Source: Bacteroides faecium (GTDB taxonomy: Bacteria > Bacteroidota > Bacteroidia > Bacteroidales > Bacteroidaceae). From it: DNA of 64,000 bases. Position numbers and translations under genes: made by a program. Numbering within the stretch: position 1 is the first letter of the stretch; each line of letters opens with the position of its first letter. The notes below the pieces were generated by a model that worked only from the letters and a program-made list of their open reading frames with translations, was not told the DNA's origin and searched no databases. Location of the stretch: positions 5,642,001 to 5,706,000 of the forward strand of contig NZ_CP050831.1 in assembly GCF_012113595.1 (NCBI RefSeq), in the 5' to 3' direction. Below, piece after piece: positions 45,134 through 53,468 of this stretch.

Positions 45134-46264
45134 TCAAGAGTTAATTGATAGTTTTTCTTTCAATTCACAGAAAACTTTTTGTACTAATAACACCCAAAGA
45201 AGTGTACCTAGTATAGCCAAAGCCATAAATAACAACACATATATTTTCAATCCTATACCAGAAGCGGACAAAGGAACCACCGCTGGTTCCACTACTGCAA
45301 ACACAGGTTTCTCTTCTTGTACTTTTGCCCTTGTAATCTGCAATTGATTAGCCACTTGGCTATAAATTTGAAAAGCTAAATTCATATCATTTAGTAATCG
45401 TTCCTGCTCTGTACGCACACTCAACAGTATAAGATTATCATGTGTATCAACATAATTAGCATATTTTTTTTGCGCTAAGTAATATTCTCGTTGACGTTCT
45501 TTAAATAATTGTTCCAAATAGAGACAGTCCTCTTTTGCTTTAGAAGTACGATAGTTAATAATATACTCTTGCAATTTCCGCACAACGGAATCTGCAACAA
45601 TAGCTGTGACCTTGGGATCCTGTAATGTAACAGTTATTTCTGTAATAGCAGTTTTTTTATCTACAGAAGCAACTATTTGCTTCCTCAGGTATTCTATTTT
45701 CTCCATATCTTTTCTAGATAATTCAATAGCTCCGTTCGTTACATTATTAGCAACCTCATCGTTATCATCTGTAAACAGTTTTTTGATTCCACCAATCACC
45801 ATATTCGGCAACTCTATAACATTACTCCACCAAGGAGATGATAACTCACCTAAATATAGATTTAATGTAGAAGCTACTTTCATGTCTTTTACAGACACGT
45901 TCATATTTAACAATTCTAATAAAAATGGTGTAGAAGCTACTATATCTGCTGATATGGATGCATTCAATGCATCTATACTATTCCCCATAGTACTTCCCTC
46001 TCCCAAGAAAGAGGCAGCAAGTCCTACCAAATTACTATTATTTTTTTGATTTCCCATTTCCGGTGAAAGCGTTACTTTTACTGTATATTGCTTAGGAATA
46101 CTTAATGCTACAATAATACCAATAATCAATCCTATTCCTGCAGCCCAATATAGCCTCTTGCGAATATTAATAATCTTACATAATATCCCCAACAAATCAA
46201 GCTCCATCTGACTTACCGTCAAATCCTCTGATTTTTTTTTTTCTATATGTATCTTATCGTTCAT
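45134..46264 (-). CDS. Wzz-type chain-length determinant
   Basis: 376 residues with an N-terminal membrane helix (LYWAAGIGLIIGIIVALSIP, about 38-57) and a C-terminal helix (LKIYVLLFMALAILGTLLWVLLV). Between them is the periplasmic Wzz domain with coiled coil (residues 235-300) ending in EEKPVFAVVEPAVVPLSAS, the proline-rich segment before the second helix. No tyrosine kinase domain is attached. It sets polymer length in the Wzx/Wzy pathway. Confidence 0.92.
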   Translation of the reverse strand: MNDKIHIEKKKSEDLTVSQMELDLLGILCKIINIRKRLYWAAGIGLIIGIIVALSIPKQYTVKVTLSPEMGNQKNNSNLVGLAASFLGEGSTMGNSIDALNASISADIVASTPFLLELLNMNVSVKDMKVASTLNLYLGELSSPWWSNVIELPNMVIGGIKKLFTDDNDEVANNVTNGAIELSRKDMEKIEYLRKQIVASVDKKTAITEITVTLQDPKVTAIVADSVVRKLQEYIINYRTSKAKEDCLYLEQLFKERQREYYLAQKKYANYVDTHDNLILLSVRTEQERLLNDMNLAFQIYSQVANQLQITRAKVQEEKPVFAVVEPAVVPLSASGIGLKIYVLLFMALAILGTLLWVLLVQKVFCELKEKLSINS

Positions 46265-46273
46265 AAAAAATGG

Positions 46274-48688
46274 CTATTTTTTTATTAGATTAGCAATAGA
46301 TGCAATCATCATTCCCAATGAACTAAATGAAGTAGCATACCCCAAAATATTACCCATATTTACCTTTTTCTTAGCCTTACTAGGCACAATTATCTCACAA
46401 CCTGGCTCTATCTGCTTCTTACCACTGCCCTTCACCTTCGTGACCTGACCATTCATATAAACTATGAACTTCTTACTCTTCTTCGCATTTTCAGAATAAC
46501 CACCAGCCTGATCCAAATAATAATTCACACTCTTACCTTCTATATAGGAAACAGTATTCGGAACCATTACAGCACCATTAATAGTTATTGTATTATTGTT
46601 CTTCGGAATAGAAACAACATCGCCTTCACGCAATACAAGATCTGCAGTACTTCCAGGTTTAGCTAATGCTTTTTCCAAATCAATACCGACTGTGAATGTA
46701 TTCTCAATACGGATACCTAAAGAGTCAATCATCGCCTCTCCCAACTGTCTGCTCATTAGACGAATCACATCCCCCATGCGTTTCTTTTCGCTGGCGTTGG
46801 CGACACGAGTCAGTTTTGCACCACGTAAATATGCGTAATTCGTAGCACCGCCGGCTTTGTTGATTAAATCCGAAAGACGCTCCTCACGACTGGTCATCGC
46901 ATAAGAGCCACCGAAAAGGATTTCACCTTCAATAGCTACATTTTGTTGGGGCTGATAGCCGGGACTTCGACGTACATAAACCTCATCATAAGGTTGGAGT
47001 ACAAATCCCGGCTTCCCATCCACCACAAATCCCTCTTTCAGGGAAAATGTATATATTTGACCGATTGTATCGCTGTCTACGGTACTTCGGGGATTCTTGA
47101 TTCGGCGGGATACATCCACACGGACAACCGAAGCTGCTTCACGCAAACCGCCTGCCTGGATAATAAGGTCTTCAAGAGTCATATTATCTGCATAAGGATA
47201 AGAATCCGGCTTGGCTACTTCGCCGTGGATGACAACATCACCTTTATCTTCCAGATCGTGGATGCTGGGGATATAGAGAATGTCGTTTTTCATCAGGATG
47301 ATATTGGGGGAAGTACCATCCATTATAGCTTTGATGTCTACCGGGATAACTTCGCTGGTCAGGTCTTCACGTTGGCGGTAAAGAACGGCACGGTTCAGGA
47401 ATGCATCGCCTGTAAGGCCTTGCGATTCGTTGACAAGTTCGCGGATTGTATTCAGTTTACCGTTCAATTCATAGATTCCCGGACGGTAGACTGCACCACG
47501 GATTTCGAGTTTATTAATAAAGCGGTTAAGGATGGCTTCGGCTGTAACAACATCACCATTTCTCATTTTATAGACGCTGTAATCAAGGTCTTTGACTGTA
47601 TTTACTTCGTATTCCTGGCCGTTCTGACGTACTACACGCAGTGAACGGGTGTAGGCATCCGCTTCAAAACCACCGGCGTAGCTGAGAAGGGTAGATAAAG
47701 ATTCGTCCTTCTTCATTTCGAAACGCATGGAGCGTTTCACTTTTCCGTCAATCTTTACCAATACTTCGTAGGCGGGGACAATAACAACATCGCCTTCCTG
47801 GAGACGGATGTCGTCCTGGATGTTTCCTTTCAGTATGAATTGGTAGACATCAATTGTGGCGATGTTCTTACCGTTTCTTACCAGTTGGACATTGCGAAGG
47901 CTTCCTATGTCACTGACTCCGCCTGCACGATAAAGTGCATGAAATACAGTAGCAAAAGAAGACAGGGAATACGTGCCCGGTTGTACAACTTCACCCATCA
48001 CGTTGATTTGGATCGTACGTATGCTGCCCAGAGTCAGACGGATATCCGAAGTAGGGTCGTTGGCGTTGTTAAGGCCGTTGTATATCTTATTTAAAGTTTT
48101 CTTGAGATAGTCGTTGGCTTCGGCGATAGTCATACCGTTCAGGTTGACAGGGCCGATTTTCTGAATGTTGATGGTGCCATCAGGAGAAATCTGCTGGCGG
48201 ATAGTGTTCTGGCTGGCTCCCCATATGTCGATTATCACTTCGTCACCCGGGCCGAGACGATAGTTCAAGGGAGTGGCGATGTTTACACTGGGTTCAAAAG
48301 TCAGGTTTCGGGTATTGAATATATTTCTACCGAAGACTTGGTTGCCACGGGCGAGGTCTTGCGTACTCGGGTGGTCTTCCAGCATATCGGACGTATTCTC
48401 TTTCGTTTCTTCACGAAGGCGCGATTCATTGACGTCGGTACCGGTGGCATTGGAAGTATTTACGTTGTTCTGACGTTCATACAACTGTTTCACGCGCATC
48501 GCCTGTTCCTTGGTCACACCTTTGCGGGCTAGTTCCGAGGCTAGTTGTTTTTGTTCTTTTCCTTGCTTGATGCCGTCTTTTACGTATTCAAGAACTTGGG
48601 AATCACTCATACTTTGAGCCAACAAAGGAGAGGACCCCCCTAACATTAGAATGAATAGAAACGCAGTAATCTTTTTAGATAGTGTCAT
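46274..48688 (-). CDS. Wza-like outer-membrane polysaccharide export protein
   Basis: 804 residues. Signal peptide (1-24, ending LLAQS), a helical segment, the poly-export domain (LGPGDEVIIDIWGASQNTIRQQISPDGTINIQKIGPVNLNGMT), then at least five SLBB repeats (for example VMGEVVQPGTYSLSSFATVFHALYRAGG and IHGEVAKPDSYPYADNMTLEDLIIQAGG). The length is about twice E. coli Wza, as in Bacteroidetes. No lipobox cysteine is seen. It forms the export channel. The start overlaps upxY by 14 nt. Confidence 0.93.
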   Translation of the reverse strand: MTLSKKITAFLFILMLGGSSPLLAQSMSDSQVLEYVKDGIKQGKEQKQLASELARKGVTKEQAMRVKQLYERQNNVNTSNATGTDVNESRLREETKENTSDMLEDHPSTQDLARGNQVFGRNIFNTRNLTFEPSVNIATPLNYRLGPGDEVIIDIWGASQNTIRQQISPDGTINIQKIGPVNLNGMTIAEANDYLKKTLNKIYNGLNNANDPTSDIRLTLGSIRTIQINVMGEVVQPGTYSLSSFATVFHALYRAGGVSDIGSLRNVQLVRNGKNIATIDVYQFILKGNIQDDIRLQEGDVVIVPAYEVLVKIDGKVKRSMRFEMKKDESLSTLLSYAGGFEADAYTRSLRVVRQNGQEYEVNTVKDLDYSVYKMRNGDVVTAEAILNRFINKLEIRGAVYRPGIYELNGKLNTIRELVNESQGLTGDAFLNRAVLYRQREDLTSEVIPVDIKAIMDGTSPNIILMKNDILYIPSIHDLEDKGDVVIHGEVAKPDSYPYADNMTLEDLIIQAGGLREAASVVRVDVSRRIKNPRSTVDSDTIGQIYTFSLKEGFVVDGKPGFVLQPYDEVYVRRSPGYQPQQNVAIEGEILFGGSYAMTSREERLSDLINKAGGATNYAYLRGAKLTRVANASEKKRMGDVIRLMSRQLGEAMIDSLGIRIENTFTVGIDLEKALAKPGSTADLVLREGDVVSIPKNNNTITINGAVMVPNTVSYIEGKSVNYYLDQAGGYSENAKKSKKFIVYMNGQVTKVKGSGKKQIEPGCEIIVPSKAKKKVNMGNILGYATSFSSLGMMIASIANLIKK

Positions 48689-49262
48689 TGGTGTTTTTTG
48701 TAGATTCTACATAACCGATTGGCATGTCCACGCAAGCACAGCCAAGCATATTTAAACGGACAGCGATTTTGCTCTTGCCGCCTATCGTGACAAGTTCGCC
48801 GACAAGACCGCTGAGAGGGCCTTTGATGACACGGACTTTCTCGCCACGTGCCAAAGGAGAACTGTTCATACAAATTGCTTCATCGGAATAATCGAGCATG
48901 AAACGAAAACGAGCCATCTGCTCATCGGGAATAACGGCAGGAGTGCTTTCACCACGCATCACCATATAACGGCTGACCGTGGAAAAACTTAGAACTTCTT
49001 TGCGTTCTTTAGGATCAGCATGTACAAATACCATCATCGGAAGTAATACAGTATTGACTGCCTTACGACGGTCGCTCCATTGATGTACCTCTTGCTGGAC
49101 AGGAACGAAAGTATCGATTCCCATCTTGAACAAACGCTCGGCAACCTTCTTCTCGTGATGCATACGAACCAGTGCTACATACCAGCGTTTTGAGTGTGCT
49201 ACGCCTTCCCCTGTCCCACAACCGGGCGCGGCGCTAATAGACTTTTCCTTTGCAAAAATCAT
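48675..49262 (-). CDS. UpxY-family transcription antiterminator (NusG-like)
   Basis: 195 residues. NGN domain RWYVALVRMHHEKKVAERLFKMGIDTFVPVQ (27-57) and KOW domain LARGEKVRVIKGPLSGLVGELV (142-163). It is the first gene of the capsule operon, as is usual in Bacteroides, and lets RNA polymerase read through the 5' leader of its own operon. No upxZ-like gene (inhibitor of other capsule loci) follows it. In the current orientation of the upstream switch it has no forward promoter. Confidence 0.93.
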   Translation of the reverse strand: MIFAKEKSISAAPGCGTGEGVAHSKRWYVALVRMHHEKKVAERLFKMGIDTFVPVQQEVHQWSDRRKAVNTVLLPMMVFVHADPKERKEVLSFSTVSRYMVMRGESTPAVIPDEQMARFRFMLDYSDEAICMNSSPLARGEKVRVIKGPLSGLVGELVTIGGKSKIAVRLNMLGCACVDMPIGYVESTKNTNDTI

Positions 49263-49281
49263 AATTTTTTACCCCATGTTT

Positions 49282-49306
49282 ATCTGTTACTTCTTAGGTA
49301 ACGGAT
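49282..49306. repeat. left inverted repeat of the capsule promoter switch
   Basis: 25 bp, perfectly inverted relative to 49557-49581. Internally it has 9-bp arms (ATCTGTTAC and GTAACGGAT, one mismatch) around a 7-bp spacer TTCTTAG, the structure expected for a tyrosine-recombinase crossover site. Confidence 0.93.
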
Positions 49307-49556
49307 AATACACATGCAGAACGCATACAACAGCAATAAAAAGGAAAAAAAACAACATGAGGGAAGAAAAGATATGTTTATTTGGACTTCAAGACAGACG
49401 CTTTTTGAGGTTAGGAAATAGAAAATCACAGAGCATGAAGAGCTTATTCCTCATGTTCAGAAACTTTATGTGGGTATATTTGAAAGAAAAAGGAAAAAAA
49501 GAAGTTTATTGCTTGTTTCCTATTATTATTTTTCTCTATCTTTGTAGCAAATAAAA
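49307..49556. other. invertible promoter segment (250 bp), OFF orientation
   Basis: Segment between the two inverted repeats. It carries one clear promoter, reading to the right and away from upxY, and no convincing promoter reading left. Inverting it would place the -7 element at about 49326-49319 on the minus strand, roughly 50 nt before the upxY start. A 65-residue reading frame inside it has no sign of being a gene. Confidence 0.85.
49513..49544 (+). promoter_or_regulatory. capsule operon promoter, pointing away from upxY
   Basis: TATCTTTG (49537-49544) matches TAnnTTTG exactly; a TTGT -33 element lies at 49513-49516, leaving 20 bp. In this state transcription would run rightward, antisense to the recombinase gene. 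Confidence 0.8.
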
Positions 49557-49581
49557 ATCCGTTACCTAAGAAGTAACAGAT
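49557..49581. repeat. right inverted repeat of the capsule promoter switch
   Basis: Exact reverse complement of 49282-49306; identity ends sharply at both sides. Confidence 0.93.
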
Positions 49582-49620
49582 CAACGAAGTCCCTAAACCC
49601 TAATACTTTAGCTGAATTAC

Positions 49621-50568
49621 TCAGAGTTCTCTAAAACCCTTCACGTAAGAATAATTCAATTTATTTACTTTTGTTCTTTCTTCTAATTCAAAGCCTTTTA
49701 AATAGATTTGCGTTGTCTTAATCGATTTGTGTCCCAGTGATTCGCTTATCATCTCGATAGGAACCCCTCTGTATTTCGCAGTGGTAGCCCAGGAATGGCG
49801 GAGCGTATAAGATGTGACAGACGACCGTATTCTCAGTTGTCTGGACAAACACTTCAAGTCATTATTAAACCGTCTCAAAGCCGTCTGATACTCGCGATAT
49901 GCCTTTTCATCCGTTCTCTTATATTCGCCGCTCAATATTCGGAAAAGATAGTCGGGACGATTATCGGGATACTCCTTATTATATCCGTTGCACAAACGGG
50001 CAATGGCATCCTGCGCCGAATCCAGAATCTCGAGACTCATGGGCGTACCGGTCTTCATACGGTTGTACTTCAAAAGTCCCTGCTCGACGTTAGATTTCTC
50101 CAAATGGGCAAAGTCTACAAACGGCATACCGCAAAACTGGAACAACAGGCTGGCAACAGCTTGTGTACGACGCAGTTTCTCCGTCTTCGGGTCTTCGTTA
50201 AGCAAGACATGAAGTTCTCGTATCGGAAGTGCCTTCTTCTGACGGGTATCAACCCCAGTAAAGACATCCCGGAACAGGCCGTACACATAAGGAGCTTGCC
50301 GACTATTAACCCCGCGGTTGTAGATACAACGCAACATACGCATGTATGTAGAAATCGTATTAGGCTTCAGGTGAGAAGCCGCCAAATAGTTACTATACGC
50401 CTTCAACGTATCGCGGTTCACCCTACTGAAGGTAATGAATTGACTTCCGCAAAATTTCGTAAAGGAACGGATAGCATGTTTGTACACATGAGCCGTTGAA
50501 TAACGGCCCTCCCTTCGCAAACGATCTATATATTCGTTTGCACAATTAGTAAATTGCTTTTTCTTCAT
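49621..50568 (-). CDS. tyrosine recombinase next to the promoter switch
   Basis: 315 residues. N-terminal SAM-like core-binding domain (YIDRLRREGRYSTAHVYKHAIRSF) and C-terminal catalytic domain. Catalytic positions seen: Lys in NRMKTGTPM, Arg in YTLRHSWAT, His in SLGHKSIKTT and nucleophile Tyr in QIYLKGF. The first catalytic Arg, expected just before GMPFVD, is Cys in FQFCGMPFVD. It probably inverts the adjacent segment, as Tsr-type recombinases do at Bacteroides capsule loci. It is transcribed toward the switch, 39 nt away. Confidence 0.9.
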   Translation of the reverse strand: MKKKQFTNCANEYIDRLRREGRYSTAHVYKHAIRSFTKFCGSQFITFSRVNRDTLKAYSNYLAASHLKPNTISTYMRMLRCIYNRGVNSRQAPYVYGLFRDVFTGVDTRQKKALPIRELHVLLNEDPKTEKLRRTQAVASLLFQFCGMPFVDFAHLEKSNVEQGLLKYNRMKTGTPMSLEILDSAQDAIARLCNGYNKEYPDNRPDYLFRILSGEYKRTDEKAYREYQTALRRFNNDLKCLSRQLRIRSSVTSYTLRHSWATTAKYRGVPIEMISESLGHKSIKTTQIYLKGFELEERTKVNKLNYSYVKGFREL

Positions 50569-50864
50569 AAATAAATAATTACTTATCTAGTTGGTCATCA
50601 AATGACGGACGGAATATACCAAGATTATAGATAAAATAAGTTACTATTTCAGAATTACTCACTGTTTTCAACTGATTTTCGAATCTTTTCTAAAAAAAAT
50701 AACAGGAACGATGCAGTATTCCGGGAATCTCTGCATTTATCCTATAAAGCCAAGAAATAAAAAAGATAATCAGACCTATATCATAAGACCTAAAACCTGA
50801 GCTTAACAAGTGGGGGAAAAAACAGAAAAGAGAGAGAGTTTTTTATTTAACGTCCCCAAAAAGA

Positions 50865-50896
50865 AACCCCTGCTAACTTTGAAGTTGGCAGGGGTT
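50865..50896 (-). terminator. terminator after the TPR/protease-like gene
   Basis: 14-bp arms (50865-50878 and 50883-50896) around CCCCTGC with a 4-nt loop; T-rich on both sides so it can act in both directions. The remaining 50569-50864 contains no recognised gene, only AT-rich leader sequence of the recombinase. Confidence 0.85.
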
Positions 50897-50961
50897 TTTA
50901 TTTTTAGGTACTAAGCTTATCTTTAAGTGATAAATTTATCTTTTAAGCACCATTGCTTTTT

Positions 50962-52668
50962 TTACTTGCAGTATTTCTTAATCAGCTCATCCACGTTCGG
51001 ATCACCCAATTCTTTAGCTTTCTTGAAGTTTCCGCAAGCCTCGTCTGTCTTTTTCAATTGTATCTGGCAGAGTCCCAGCAAACGGTAGGCTTCGCCATAT
51101 TTCGGGTCTGTTTTCAGGATATTATTCAGAATTTGAATGGCTTCCTCATAACGTCCTACACGCAGATTTACCACAGCGTTTTCAGCCTGATAAGTCAAGT
51201 CGGTCGGATTCAGTTCGACGGCTTTGGCAATATCATCCAATGCACGTTGATACTGGCGCGCTTTCAAAGCAGCCTGTTCACGATAATAATAGAATACGTC
51301 GTTCACCTGACCGTTGACAGCTTTAAAATAAGCGTCATAGTCGAACATAGCGTTTCGTGGCTGGTCGGTGTTCATATACATCTGTGCACGTTCCAGCAGA
51401 TAAGGAGCGAAGTCCGCCGTAATGGGTTGCGGGCAATGGGCGATACAGCTATCCAACAGCATCAAAACTTCTTTCGGGTCGGCTTTCATCAACTCTTTTG
51501 TTTTGGCAGCACTGAAGAACGTACCGGCAGAAGCGATATTGCTGGCATTTACTTTCTCGTAAGCAGCCAAAGCTCCGGCATAATCCTGTTGGGCAAATAA
51601 GATATCGCCTTCCAGTTGGATATAAACAGGCAGCGGATCGATAGTGACGGCCTGACGTACATTCTTCAAAGCAGTGTCATACGACCAGTCCTTATATGGT
51701 TTCTCCGGTTTCGACAGTTGGTAAGCGTACATCAGCTTACCTATATTATAATATACATCATCTTTCTTCTGAGCTACTTTCAACGCTTGGTTAAAGTCAG
51801 CAACGGCCTTATCGAACCAAGACTGGTCGTCCTTGCCTTTAGCTACGTAATAATTCGCACGGCGAAGATAACCATCCGCATTCATCGGAAACTGACGGAT
51901 AAAATCATCCAGCAGCTTTCCGTAATCTTCTTCCGACAGACTTGAAGAAGCCATGAACAGATATACCAATGCCTGGTCTTCCGTTTCGGGCAGACCTTTG
52001 CGGATACCTATGCTTTTCAGTGCCGCATCTCCCAAAGAAAGTGCACTAATCTTCTGTGACATGGCAAAGGCAGCTCCTGCGGCATAGCAGGTAGTCACCG
52101 TGTCAAGACCGGATGATTTCTGCGCAATACCGAACACCTGACCGTCCACATTCATCACCGGACAGCTCACCATCTTGTCTTTCATCTGCATGCTCAACGT
52201 ATAATAATGATACTCGCCGGCTACTTTTGAAACCTCTTTCACTTTACCCGATACACAAGCAATGCTTTTCTGTGTAGAATAAGGAAGCATCCATGCGTCG
52301 GCTCCCACTGCCGGAGCAGTATTCGCCACAATCAACGCAGGCACTTTCTTTTCGGTAATAGCTACGCGGAACTTGATAACATCATACATATCATTCGCTC
52401 CCAATATCGTGCTGACAGGCATTTGTTTGCCTTCGGCCGTGATAATCACCGCACGTTCGGCACCTTTAAAGAGAGAGTAGTCGGACAGAGCCAACCCGTC
52501 TTCGGATACAAAAAATCCGTTTCCGGTATTCAGCATTTTGTCGTTTTTGTCGTAAGTCACCACAGAGAAGACAGCGCGTTTCGCCTTCTCTACCCATTTT
52601 GGGGTTTGTGCCATGCTTCCCTGTGCCAGGAAGATGAACAGTAAAGGTAGGATTAAAATCTTCTTCAT
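50962..52668 (-). CDS. trypsin-like (degenerate) and TPR periplasmic protein
   Basis: 568 residues. Signal peptide (1-20, ending GSMAQ). Residues 25-210 resemble the HtrA/trypsin fold (GNGFFVSEDGLALSDYSLFKGAERAVII, CPVMNVDGQVFGIAQ), but the catalytic His position reads Tyr (SDYSLF) and the GNSGGP motif reads MVSCPV, so it is probably inactive. Residues 230-560 are TPR repeats (ALDDIAKAVELNPTDLTYQAENAVVNLRVGRYEEAIQILNNIL). It may be a periplasmic scaffold that binds peptides. Confidence 0.8.
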   Translation of the reverse strand: MKKILILPLLFIFLAQGSMAQTPKWVEKAKRAVFSVVTYDKNDKMLNTGNGFFVSEDGLALSDYSLFKGAERAVIITAEGKQMPVSTILGANDMYDVIKFRVAITEKKVPALIVANTAPAVGADAWMLPYSTQKSIACVSGKVKEVSKVAGEYHYYTLSMQMKDKMVSCPVMNVDGQVFGIAQKSSGLDTVTTCYAAGAAFAMSQKISALSLGDAALKSIGIRKGLPETEDQALVYLFMASSSLSEEDYGKLLDDFIRQFPMNADGYLRRANYYVAKGKDDQSWFDKAVADFNQALKVAQKKDDVYYNIGKLMYAYQLSKPEKPYKDWSYDTALKNVRQAVTIDPLPVYIQLEGDILFAQQDYAGALAAYEKVNASNIASAGTFFSAAKTKELMKADPKEVLMLLDSCIAHCPQPITADFAPYLLERAQMYMNTDQPRNAMFDYDAYFKAVNGQVNDVFYYYREQAALKARQYQRALDDIAKAVELNPTDLTYQAENAVVNLRVGRYEEAIQILNNILKTDPKYGEAYRLLGLCQIQLKKTDEACGNFKKAKELGDPNVDELIKKYCK

Positions 52669-52669
52669 A

Positions 52670-53413
52670 TCACTCGTTATTTCTTTGTTTCACACCTTCG
52701 TAAATCAGGATACCGGCGGCAACAGACACATTCAGGGATTCGATGGTTCCCAACATCGGTATCTTCACCCATTCGTCGCAGAGTGCCAGGTTGTCATAAG
52801 ACACACCTGTATCTTCCGCACCCATAATGACGCACACCGGCCCTGTATAATCAGCTTTCGTATAGTCATAGTCCCCTTTTTCGGTGGCAGCCACGATGCG
52901 AAAACCGCTATCTTTCAGGAATTTCAGCGTCGAGCGCAGACTCTGTTCGCGGCATACGGGAAGCGTATGCAAGGCTCCTGCCGAGGTTTTCACGGCATCG
53001 GCATTCACCGACACGCTGTTACGGGAAGGGATAATCACCGCGTCTACGCCGGCACATTCGCAAGTACGGGCAATCGCGCCGAAATTGCGCACATCGGTTA
53101 TTCCATCCAGCATCACGAAAAACGGATTCTTACCCTGCTCAAACAAGAAAGGAACCATATCTTCCGTCTTCTGATAGGTCACAGAAGAAATGAAGGCAAT
53201 CACACCCTGATGATTCTTGCGGGTGATGCGGTCGATACGCTCTACCGGAACACGCTGAACAGGAATCAGCAGACCATTCAAAGCCGCAAACAGCTCTTTA
53301 GAAAGTTCACTCTGAATGTCTTTCTTTACAAGGATTTTATCAATCTCTTTTCCAGCCTGAATGGCTTCTATCACGGCACGAACGCCGAAAATCATTTCAC
53401 TTTTATCTATCAT
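52670..53413 (-). CDS. rlmB: 23S rRNA (guanosine-2'-O)-methyltransferase, TrmH/SpoU family
   Basis: 247 residues. N-terminal L30e-like substrate-binding part (MIFGVRAVIEAIQAGKEIDKILVKK) and SPOUT domain motifs DGITDVRNFGAIARTCECAGVDAVI, GPVCVIMGAEDTGVSYDNLALCDEWVKIPMLGTIESLNVSVAAGILIYE (trefoil-knot SAM site). It methylates G2251 of 23S rRNA by homology. The next gene starts 1 nt away. Confidence 0.93.
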   Translation of the reverse strand: MIDKSEMIFGVRAVIEAIQAGKEIDKILVKKDIQSELSKELFAALNGLLIPVQRVPVERIDRITRKNHQGVIAFISSVTYQKTEDMVPFLFEQGKNPFFVMLDGITDVRNFGAIARTCECAGVDAVIIPSRNSVSVNADAVKTSAGALHTLPVCREQSLRSTLKFLKDSGFRIVAATEKGDYDYTKADYTGPVCVIMGAEDTGVSYDNLALCDEWVKIPMLGTIESLNVSVAAGILIYEGVKQRNNE

Positions 53414-53468
53414 CGCGGTTATTTACTATTTTTCTATTTACCAGTTATTATTTGTTGGCTACTAGTCG

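Noticed and set aside
49357..49554. 65-residue reading frame inside the invertible segment
   Set aside because: It is Lys/Arg-rich, spans the promoter and ends inside the repeat; composition fits non-coding DNA.
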